Shown piece by piece: positions 1-5,317 of a stretch of DNA of 5,317 bases. The stretch covers positions 1-5,317 of the forward strand of contig SLSM01000312.1 in assembly GCA_007130445.1 (NCBI GenBank). Direction: 5' to 3'. The stretch is from Trueperaceae bacterium. Its GTDB lineage: Bacteria > Deinococcota > Deinococci > Deinococcales > Trueperaceae. Below the pieces are notes generated by a model. It was not told where the DNA came from. It searched no databases and was given only the letters and a program-made list of their open reading frames with translations. Numbering within the stretch: the first letter of the stretch is position 1; every line of letters starts with the position of its first letter. The position numbers and the translations under genes are program-made.

Positions 1-3000
1 CAGGCGCCACGCCTCGATGCCGTCGCCCGCGAGCGGCACGTCGAGGTCGAGGTCGAGCGCCCAACCGTCGCGGGGGTCGGCGGCGAGTCGGCCGGCGCCG
101 CCGCCGGCCGGGGCGCCCGCGAGCCAGGCGCCCACGGCGACCTCGAGGTCGCCTGCGCCGACCGCGTCGGCGCTGAGCCGAGCGTCGCCGGGCAGGCCCG
201 AGACGGCTGCGCTGGCGGCGCCGCCGAAGCCGTCGCCACCGCGCCACGTGAGATCGCTCGTCAGGTCGAGGTCGATACCCGCCAGCGGCCGTTGCAGCGT
301 CCCCACCAGGCGCGCGCCGCCACCGTCCCAGGCCAGCTCGAGCGTGTCGTCGATGCGAGCGCGCCATGCGCCGTGGTCGTCGTCGGGGGCGGCGATCGCG
401 AGGCTGGCCTCGTCGTCGTGCCAGCGCGCTTGGCCGCGCAGGTGGAGCCCGGAGGCCGTGCCGGTCAGGTCCAGGGCGAACGCGGCGCCGCTCGCGGTCA
501 CCCGCAGCGGGAGCCCTTCGCTGGCGGCGTCCAGATCGGCGCTCACGTGCCAGGGTCCGGCCGCGACGCCGTCCGGAGCGTCGACGGTGAGCACCAAGCG
601 CTCGTCGCGCCAGGCCGCTGCGACGTCGATGCCGTCCCAGCTGCCGTCGGCGGCAGCCGCGCCGGTGTCGCCGCTGAGTGCGAGGTCCGTCGGCCGGTCG
701 AACAGCGCACCCGCCGCCGCCAGGCGCCAGACGCCGTTCGGGCCGTCCGGCGCGCGCTCGACGGTGCCCGCGAGGTCGCTGTCGGGTCCCGTCAGCGCGA
801 AGGTGGCGGCGGTCGTGGCGGTGTCACCGTCGAGCGCCAGCCGCCACGGCCCGGTCGGCTCGGCGAGGTCCAGCGCCCATGCGTCCGCGCCGAGGCTGGC
901 AGCGACCGTGACCTCGAACGCCCCCACTCGCAGGGTCCCGCCCGCGTCCAGGGACACCTCCACCGCGCCGTCCTCGAGCGCGAGGTGCGCGTCGCCGCTC
1001 AGCGCGCCGCCGAGCGGGAGGTCGAACGCGCTCGCCAGCGCGTCGACGTCGAGGTCGGCCAGGTCGGCGGAGGCGCGGACGCCGCCCGCGTCGTACGACA
1101 CGTCGGCCGTCGCCCAGGGGGCTTCGCGCGGACCGAGGCCGATGCGCCCCGCGCCGGACGCCGTGTCGCCGCTCATGCTCGTCGCCAGCTCGAGCTCGCT
1201 GCCGTCGGCCAGGCGCCACACGCCTGAGGCGGCCAACGTGAACGCTCCCAGCCGGTCCGGATCCAGCACGAGGTCGGCGCGCAGCGCCGTCAAGGGCTCG
1301 AGCGCGGCGCTCGCCTCGGCGCCGAGCGGCCGCGCCAGCGTCGCCGGAGCGTCGCTCGCGAGCGCCACGCGCCAGCCGTCCTCGGCGATGCGCGCGTCGC
1401 CCTGCAGCAGCGCCCCGGAGAGGCGCGCGAGCGATGCGTCGCCGGCGTCGAGGACCAGCAGGTGCGGCGCTCCGGCCAGCCACAGCGCCTGCTCCCAGCG
1501 TCCGCTGACGCCGCCTGGGCCGAGCGACCAGGCGCCGCCGTCGCCACGCACCTGCCAGCCGTCCTCGCTGCGTAGCTCGGCGCGCACCACGGGCCAGGCG
1601 AGCGGTTCGACCGTCCCGGCCGCGAGCGTCAGGTCGACGCTGGCGGCGCCGTCCCAGCGCCCGTCGAACGCGAGCGCGACCACGTCGCCGAAGGCGCGCG
1701 CCGTACCTCGGAGCAGCAGCGCGTCGCCCACGCCGGTCACGTCGGCGGACGCGGCCACGTCCGCGCCGAGCGCCAGGTCGACGGCCAGCACCCCGGTCCA
1801 GGCGCCGGCGCTGCGACCGATCGAACCGCCCAAGCGTAGGTCGGCCTCCGGGTCGAGGCCCGGCAGCGTCAGCCAGGGGGTGGGGGAGAAGGCCTCGAGC
1901 GACGCGCTCCAGTCGGCTCCCGATCCGGCGGCCGCGAGGCCCGGTGCCCGCGCGCTCCAGCTGGCTGCGCCGTCGCTCAGCGAAGCCTCGACGCGCAACG
2001 CGTCGGCCGCGGGGGCGGGCGTCCAGAGCGCCGTCACGTCGGCGCCGCCCGCCGTCGCGCTCACGCTCCCCTGCCAGGCGAGGTCGCCGCCCGCTCGGAC
2101 GGCGTCGCCGAGCAGCGCGCTCCAGTGGCTGGCGGGGGCGGCGCCGGACAGGCGGGCCTCGGCCAGCGTGCCGTCGACGCGCAGGAGCGTGGGACCGTCG
2201 ACGCGCTCGAGCGCCAGCTCGAGCGGTCCGTCGGGCCGCTCCGACGACCACGCCAGCGCGCCGCGCAGGCGCGCCCACGGCGTCCGTCCGGCGTCGACGC
2301 GTTGATCGAGCTCGAGCACGGCGCTGACGCCGTCGTGCCACGAGACCTCGAGACGCGAGCCGCCGAGCACCAGGGTGGCCGCGGCCGCGGCCAGGTCGAC
2401 GTCGGCGCGCCAGGCTCCGAGCGGGACCGTCAGCGGGCCGATGGCGAGGTCGGGCAGGGCGCCGGCTCCGGCGCCGCCGGCGGCGTCCAGACGCACCGGT
2501 CCCAGCGGCCCGAGCCCGGCCGTGAGCGCGAGGTCGGGCGTGAGGCGGCCGTCGAGCGTCCACGCCTCGCCGGCGGCCAGGGCTCGCAGCGACACCATCA
2601 GACCGAGGTCGTCCGCGGTGAGCACCGCCAGCGCGGGCACCGGGGCGTCGAGCGCCAGCGTCGCCTCGCCCCGGACCCCGTCCGCATCCGAGCCGAGCGC
2701 GCTCGTCAGTCGACCCACCCACTCGCCCTCGAGGCCGACCAGCGTGAGCAGGGGCGAGACGGGGACGTCGCCGTCGAGGCGCCAGGTCCCGGCCGCCGCC
2801 TCGAAGCGGAGCTCGTCGCCAGCGACGTCGACGCGGGCGCTCAGACCGTCGTCCGGATCGGTGGCGGCGTGGAGCCGCACGTCCGCGGCGGTCAGCGTCG
2901 CCGTGACGCGTCCGGACGCGTCGCTCACGGCGCTGAGGTGAGCCGGCACCGTCGGGGTGGTGACGGCGACGTCGGCGCTCCAGCCACCGTCGATGACCGC

Positions 3001-4908
3001 CCCGGCGGTGCCGTCGAGGGCGAGCTCGACCCCGGCCACGTCGAAGGCGAGCGCCATCAGCCGTGCCCGCCAGCCGTCGGCGTCGAACGCCAGCGACACG
3101 CGCCCGGCGTCGTCGGCGAGCGACCAACCGCCCTCCGCGGGCGCCAGGCGAAGGTCGAGGGCCGGCGTGACGAGCGCGACCGGACCGGTCCAGGTGAGTT
3201 CGGGCAGGCGCAGCCCGAGCGAACGCTCGCCGCCGATGCCGCCGCTCACGGCGACCTCGCCGAGGGCGCCGTCGAGCGTGGCGCCGCCGTCGGCGATGGC
3301 GAGGCGGACGGCGCCGCGCAGGTCGAGCACGCCCGCCCAGGGCCCCAGCCGAGGCCGTGCCGGCGCATCGCCGGCGACGGTGAGCGCGAGGCCTGGCGCC
3401 CCGATCGTGCCATCGACCTGCAGCGACACGGCGGGGGCCGGCCCCGACCACACGGCGTCAGGGAGGAGCAGTTGCAGGGCGCCGTCGAGCGGCGCGTCGC
3501 CGGCGAGGCGTGGCGCCACGAGCGCGCCGCGCAGCTCGACGCCGGCCAGTTCGGCGCTCTCCACGAACAGCGACGCCCCGTCGGCGTCGAGCGCCATGTC
3601 GGCGCTGAACGGGACGCCGTCGCCCAGCGCCAGGCTGCCGCTCAGCACGGCCGAGCCCGTCGACACGGCGCCGAAGCGCAGCGCGCCCGCGAGCGCGTCG
3701 ATCGCCAGCGGACCCCAGGCGCCGCCCACCAGGCTGGCTTCGACGTCGGTGGTCGCGTCGGCGACGTCGACCTGGAGGTCGAGCTCGCCGCCGGCGAACG
3801 TGCCGCTGCCGCGGACGCTCAGGCGACCGTCGGCGTAACGCACGTCGGCGCCCAGCGCCTCGGCACGCACCCCGTAGACGCTGCCGTCGACGACGGCGTC
3901 GACCTCGAGGCGAGCGGTGGTCCAGCCCTCGACGCGGACGTCGGCCGTGACGCGGCCCTCGCTCGGCGGCGGCGACCCGGGGGCACCGAGCCCCCACAGC
4001 ACGGGCGTCACCGACTCCAACGCCACGTCGGCGCGGCCGGTCGCGCTCCAGCGCGCGGCGCTCACGTCGACGACCCCCTGCGCCACGACGGTGCCGCCGG
4101 CCGCGCTGCCGCTGAGCTCGGTGTGGACGCGCGCCCCGTCCCAACGCACGGGCCCCGAGATGGCGTGGGCCACTGCGCCGAACGCCTCGAGTGCGCCGTC
4201 CTCGACGAAGCCGTCGGCCGTGACCAGGCCGTCGCCGATGCGCACCTCGCCGCGGACCGTACCGCCGGTCACGCCATCCCACCAGGCCCGCGCGAGGGTC
4301 GCGTCGGCCGCGACGATCTGCAGCACCACGTGCCCCGTGCGCGCGTCGGCGCGACCGATCAGGTCGGCGGTGCCGTCGGCGGTGCGCAGCGTGAGCGCCA
4401 TCGCCAGGTCGTCGCCGTCGCCGCTGACGCCGATGTCGACGAGCTGCACGTCGGGCACCGTGAACGGCACGTCGGCGATGGCGACGTTGGCGCCAGCGAG
4501 CTCGACCTCGCGCCACAGCACTCGCGGCAGCGGCCAACCGCCCGCCGTCGGCTCCGTCGGCGCCCAGGCCGACAGGGCACGCTGGACGTCGACGTCGCCC
4601 GTCAGGTCGGTGAGGTGCACGCGCAGCGGCAGCTCGCCGGTCACGAGCGGTGGCAAGAACCAGCCGAGGCGCGCCTCGGTCGCACGCAGCTCCACACCCT
4701 CCGCGCGCAGGTCGAGGCCCTCGAGCGTGATGCCGCGCCACAGGTTCCCGCTGCTCCGCTCGACGCGCAGCGTCACGCCGGCCGCGTGCGCCGCGTCGAC
4801 GAGCCGGGCGAGCACCGGCTCGCGCACGATCGGGTGGCCGGGAAGCAGCCCGATGAGCACCAGCAGGGCGAGCAGGAGCGCGAGGGTCAGGACGGTGCGG
4901 CGGGACAT
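1..4908 (-). CDS. Giant TamB-like (AsmA-like/DUF490 class) envelope protein, N-terminal 1636 residues; C-terminus lies beyond the left edge
   Basis: Reading minus-strand codons from ATG at 4908-4906 to position 1 gives 1636 codons with no stop. The protein starts MSRRTVLTLALLLALLVLIG, a basic N-tip plus hydrophobic anchor (residues 5-22). Residues about 49-107 resemble the TamB N-terminal module: SSGNLWRGITLEGLDLRAEG, then a strand ending ELPLRVHLTDLTGDVDV. The rest alternates hydrophobic and polar residues, as expected for beta strands lining a lipid-binding groove, with Gly/Asp turns and many G-x-W motifs; a proline run sits at 313-315. Known for the family: TamB, YhdP and YdbH are inner-membrane-anchored periplasmic bridges for phospholipid transport, and TamB pairs with an Omp85 protein (TamA or BamA). 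The diagnostic C-terminal TamB domain (PF04357) would lie outside the window, so the assignment rests on the N-terminus and architecture. I see no Lys or Cys. There is no Shine-Dalgarno sequence; an in-frame GTG at 4998-4996 is possible but would put 30 charged, proline-rich residues before the anchor. A different AsmA-like protein is the main alternative. Confidence 0.82.
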   Translation of the reverse strand, partial: MSRRTVLTLALLLALLVLIGLLPGHPIVREPVLARLVDAAHAAGVTLRVERSSGNLWRGITLEGLDLRAEGVELRATEARLGWFLPPLVTGELPLRVHLTDLTGDVDVQRALSAWAPTEPTAGGWPLPRVLWREVELAGANVAIADVPFTVPDVQLVDIGVSGDGDDLAMALTLRTADGTADLIGRADARTGHVVLQIVAADATLARAWWDGVTGGTVRGEVRIGDGLVTADGFVEDGALEAFGAVAHAISGPVRWDGARVHTELSGSAAGGTVVAQGVVDVSAARWSATGRADVALESVTPVLWGLGAPGSPPPSEGRVTADVRVEGWTTARLEVDAVVDGSVYGVRAEALGADVRYADGRLSVRGSGTFAGGELDLQVDVADATTDVEASLVGGAWGPLAIDALAGALRFGAVSTGSAVLSGSLALGDGVPFSADMALDADGASLFVESAELAGVELRGALVAPRLAGDAPLDGALQLLLPDAVWSGPAPAVSLQVDGTIGAPGLALTVAGDAPARPRLGPWAGVLDLRGAVRLAIADGGATLDGALGEVAVSGGIGGERSLGLRLPELTWTGPVALVTPALDLRLAPAEGGWSLADDAGRVSLAFDADGWRARLMALAFDVAGVELALDGTAGAVIDGGWSADVAVTTPTVPAHLSAVSDASGRVTATLTAADVRLHAATDPDDGLSARVDVAGDELRFEAAAGTWRLDGDVPVSPLLTLVGLEGEWVGRLTSALGSDADGVRGEATLALDAPVPALAVLTADDLGLMVSLRALAAGEAWTLDGRLTPDLALTAGLGPLGPVRLDAAGGAGAGALPDLAIGPLTVPLGAWRADVDLAAAAATLVLGGSRLEVSWHDGVSAVLELDQRVDAGRTPWARLRGALAWSSERPDGPLELALERVDGPTLLRVDGTLAEARLSGAAPASHWSALLGDAVRAGGDLAWQGSVSATAGGADVTALWTPAPAADALRVEASLSDGAASWSARAPGLAAAGSGADWSASLEAFSPTPWLTLPGLDPEADLRLGGSIGRSAGAWTGVLAVDLALGADVAASADVTGVGDALLLRGTARAFGDVVALAFDGRWDGAASVDLTLAAGTVEPLAWPVVRAELRSEDGWQVRGDGGAWSLGPGGVSGRWEQALWLAGAPHLLVLDAGDASLARLSGALLQGDARIAEDGWRVALASDAPATLARPLGAEASAALEPLTALRADLVLDPDRLGAFTLAASGVWRLADGSELELATSMSGDTASGAGRIGLGPREAPWATADVSYDAGGVRASADLADLDVDALASAFDLPLGGALSGDAHLALEDGAVEVSLDAGGTLRVGAFEVTVAASLGADAWALDLAEPTGPWRLALDGDTATTAATFALTGPDSDLAGTVERAPDGPNGVWRLAAAGALFDRPTDLALSGDTGAAAADGSWDGIDVAAAWRDERLVLTVDAPDGVAAGPWHVSADLDAASEGLPLRVTASGAAFALDLTGTASGLHLRGQARWHDDEASLAIAAPDDDHGAWRARIDDTLELAWDGGGARLVGTLQRPLAGIDLDLTSDLTWRGGDGFGGAASAAVSGLPGDARLSADAVGAGDLEVAVGAWLAGAPAGGGAGRLAADPRDGWALDLDLDVPLAGDGIEAWRL
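40..57. repeat. (GTCGAG)x3 hexanucleotide tandem repeat inside the TamB-like gene
   Basis: Three exact tandem GTCGAG units encode alternating Leu and Asp on the minus strand (LDLDLD, near residues 1618-1623). The repeat adds codons in multiples of two without changing frame. It is short and may simply reflect codon preference for an amphipathic beta strand. Confidence 0.4.
4579..4764 (-). other. TamB-type N-terminal module (residues about 49-110)
   Basis: The segment has the order typical of TamB/AsmA N-termini: a 'G-x-L-x-x-G-(I/L)-x-L-x-x-L' strand (NLWRGITLEGLDL, residues 55-67), a second strand (VELRATEARLGW, 71-82), a 'P-P-L-(V/L)-x-G' turn (85-90), and a final hydrophobic strand leading to DVDV. 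In the family this module caps the beta-taco groove next to the membrane anchor. The match is from memory of the family pattern; no profile search was run. Confidence 0.65.
4843..4896 (-). other. N-terminal signal anchor / membrane segment of the TamB-like protein
   Basis: Codons 5-22 encode an almost unbroken run of Leu, Val, Ala, Thr and Ile preceded by Ser-Arg-Arg and followed by a Pro-Gly break. This is the positive-inside pattern of an uncleaved signal anchor. No Ala-x-Ala cleavage site directly follows, and no lipobox cysteine is present. It places the rest of the protein in the periplasm and supports ATG 4908 as the start, because the anchor then sits at the extreme N-terminus as is usual for TamB and AsmA-like proteins. 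Confidence 0.8.
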
Positions 4909-4916
4909 CAGGGGTG

Positions 4917-4930
4917 GGTCCGCAGGGACC
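4917..4930 (-). promoter_or_regulatory. Small hairpin just upstream of the TamB-like start codon
   Basis: GGTCC and GGACC form a 5-bp inverted repeat around a 4-nt loop. In the mRNA it ends 8 nt before the AUG, where a ribosome-binding site would normally lie, and no Shine-Dalgarno sequence is present. It could modulate translation initiation. The stem is short, so the functional claim is weak. Confidence 0.3.
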
Positions 4931-4935
4931 GCCCG

Positions 4936-4947
4936 CCGGTCGACCGG
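4936..4947. promoter_or_regulatory. 12-bp perfect palindrome CCGGTCGACCGG in the divergent intergenic region
   Basis: The palindrome is exact over 12 bp and does not extend further (flanks G and A do not pair). It lies in the leader of the TamB-like gene if the TACGCT promoter is used, and 85-96 bp before the acyP start. A dimeric repressor site is possible, but GTCGAC cores are common in this GC-rich DNA, so chance is a real alternative. Confidence 0.3.
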
Positions 4948-4988
4948 ACACGTCCCAGCCGACGTCGGAGGGTCGTCGTCACGCCTCG

Positions 4989-4994
4989 AGCGTA
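4989..4994 (-). promoter_or_regulatory. Candidate -10 box (TACGCT) for the TamB-like gene
   Basis: On the minus strand the hexamer TACGCT fits TANNNT. It would place the transcript start near 4982 and give a leader of about 74 nt before ATG 4908. No convincing -35 element lies 16-18 nt upstream. The box lies downstream of the alternative GTG start at 4998, so if it is used the ATG must be the real start. Confidence 0.25.
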
Positions 4995-5034
4995 GCACCC
5001 GACCATGAGACGACGCGGTAGCATGCCGACCATG
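4992..5034 (+). repeat. Imperfect direct repeat, each copy ending in ATG
   Basis: Copy 1 is GTAGCACCCGACCATG (4992-5007) and copy 2 is GTAGCATGCCGACCATG (5018-5034). They differ by one substitution plus one inserted base. Each contains a TAGCAC/T hexamer followed 6-7 nt later by an ATG, and both ATGs are in the acylphosphatase frame. Only copy 2 has the final T of the TANNNT consensus. The arrangement looks like a duplication of a promoter-plus-start unit, with copy 2 the likely active one. Confidence 0.6.
5019..5024 (+). promoter_or_regulatory. Candidate -10 box (TAGCAT) for a leaderless acyP transcript
   Basis: TAGCAT fits TANNNT and ends 7 nt before ATG 5032, so transcription would begin at or next to the start codon. 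This geometry is known for leaderless genes in Deinococcus. It agrees with the lack of a ribosome-binding site. The upstream -35 region (about 4998-5003, CCCGAC) is only a weak match with a short spacer. If the box is real, the upstream ATGs at 5005 and 5023 cannot be the start. Confidence 0.45.
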
Positions 5035-5317
5035 GATGGCTCCGAGCACTCCGCCCAGGTCGTGCGCCTGACGGCGATGGTCAAGGGACGGGTCCAGGCC
5101 GTCGGATATCGCGCGTTCCTGCAGCGCCACGCCCGCGACCTGGGCCTCGCAGGCCACGTCGAGAACCTGACGGACGGGCGCGTCGAGGTGCTGGCGGAAG
5201 GCCCGCGCGAGGCGCTCGACGCACTGCTGGTGCACATTCGGAACGGGCCGACCCATGCGCTCGTCGACGACGTCGAGGTGGTGTGGGGCGAGGCGGCGGG
5301 CGAACGTGGCTTCCACA
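5032..5317 (+). CDS. acyP: Acylphosphatase (EC 3.6.1.7), missing only its last few codons
   Basis: The 95 visible residues form an almost complete acylphosphatase (family size about 90-100). The enzyme hydrolyses carboxyl-phosphate anhydrides such as acetyl phosphate and 1,3-bisphosphoglycerate, and is cytosolic. The phosphate-binding loop is VKGRVQAVGYR (residues 17-27) with catalytic Arg27. The second signature is GHVENLTDGRVEV (41-53) with catalytic Asn45. Their 18-residue spacing equals that of Arg23 and Asn41 in the human enzyme. The end, ERGFH, matches the usual final strand (G-F-x-I/V-R), so probably three to six residues are missing. Oddities: Ala23 replaces the usual Gly of V-Q-G-V, and His42 and Glu44 flank Asn45 where an aromatic and usually a basic residue are common. 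There is no Shine-Dalgarno sequence. In-frame ATGs occur at 5005, 5023 and 5032 after an in-frame TAG at 4993-4995; 5032 is chosen because a TANNNT box ends 7 nt before it, suggesting a leaderless mRNA. The gene is divergent from the TamB-like gene. Confidence 0.93.
   Translation, partial: MDGSEHSAQVVRLTAMVKGRVQAVGYRAFLQRHARDLGLAGHVENLTDGRVEVLAEGPREALDALLVHIRNGPTHALVDDVEVVWGEAAGERGFH

Noticed and set aside
17..2305. Plus-strand open frame of 762 codons rich in Ser, Ala, Pro and Arg, mucin-like
   Set aside because: It is a shadow of the TamB-like gene in another frame. The Ser/Ala/Pro bias follows from reading complementary GC-rich codons, and there is no signal peptide or start signal.
824..3451. 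Minus-strand open frame of 875 codons, extremely Arg-rich
   Set aside because: It lies in a shifted frame of the TamB-like gene on the same strand. Its composition (runs of Arg, Ala, Gly and Pro with no domain) is what out-of-frame reading of GC-rich codons gives.
1..4908. A new defence, toxin or repeat-surface-protein system in the long acidic repeat region
   Set aside because: The N-terminal anchor and TamB-type module followed by continuous groove-like strands explain it. There are no toxin, nuclease or adhesin domains, and no partner genes are in view.
3458..4951. Minus-strand open frame of 497 codons, Arg-rich, starting upstream of the TamB-like ATG
   Set aside because: It is in the same shifted frame as the 824-3451 one. 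It has no signal anchor and no recognisable fold, whereas the true frame gives a classic anchor and amphipathic strands.
4967..4972. GGAGGG as a Shine-Dalgarno sequence for acyP
   Set aside because: It is 32 nt before the first in-frame ATG (5005), and an in-frame TAG at 4993-4995 rules out an earlier start.
2125..4995. Plus-strand open frame of 956 codons opposite the TamB-like gene
   Set aside because: It is in exact codon register with the antisense gene, so it stays open because that gene lacks Leu TTA/CTA and Ser TGA-complement codons. The product is rich in Arg, Gly, Glu and Gln with no domain.
3917..5008. Plus-strand open frame of 363 codons ending at the acyP upstream region
   Set aside because: It is a low-complexity Ser/Thr/Arg shadow with no recognisable domain, overlapping the well-supported TamB-like N-terminus.
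4908..5237. Minus-strand open frame of 109 codons whose TGA overlaps the TamB-like ATG
   Set aside because: The TGATG overlap looks like translational coupling, but the frame is entirely antisense to the acylphosphatase and the intergenic region, and its product resembles no family.

Overview
The window is very GC-rich (clearly above 70 % by eye) and holds two divergently transcribed genes, both cut by the window edges. Almost all of it (positions 1-4908, minus strand) is one uninterrupted reading frame: the first 1636 codons of a giant TamB-like (AsmA-like / DUF490 class) envelope protein. This was established by reading every codon; the frame has a start but no stop inside the window. The long arginine-rich or serine/alanine/proline-rich open frames elsewhere on both strands are shadows caused by the GC-rich codon usage.

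Layout: 4908->1 (minus) is the TamB-like gene, beginning with an N-terminal membrane anchor, then a TamB-type N-terminal module, then well over a thousand residues of beta-strand-rich, Asp/Gly/Ala/Val/Leu-rich sequence with recurrent G-x-W motifs. Positions 4909-5031 are a 123-bp divergent intergenic region with a 12-bp palindrome, a small hairpin in the TamB-like leader, a candidate -10 box for each gene, and a duplicated segment of 16-17 bp that ends in ATG both times. From 5032 to the right edge (plus) lies an acylphosphatase gene, missing only its last few codons.

Organism: a TamB-family protein implies a diderm (two-membrane) bacterium. The extreme GC content, the giant TamB-like protein, the lack of Shine-Dalgarno sequences at both starts and a TANNNT box 7 nt before the acylphosphatase ATG (a leaderless arrangement described in Deinococcus) would fit Deinococcota, for example a Trueperaceae-like or Deinococcus-like lineage. 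This assignment is an inference; other high-GC diderms are not excluded.

How the genes work together: no functional link is evident. The TamB-like protein should bridge inner and outer membrane and take part in lipid transport or outer-membrane protein assembly; acylphosphatase is a small cytosolic hydrolase. They share only the divergent control region. I found no RNA gene, mobile element or CRISPR array, and no convincing evidence of a new multi-gene system. The points most worth a second look are the lysine-free and cysteine-free composition of the giant protein, its roughly 50-residue tryptophan spacing, the altered signature motifs in the acylphosphatase, and the duplicated start segment.
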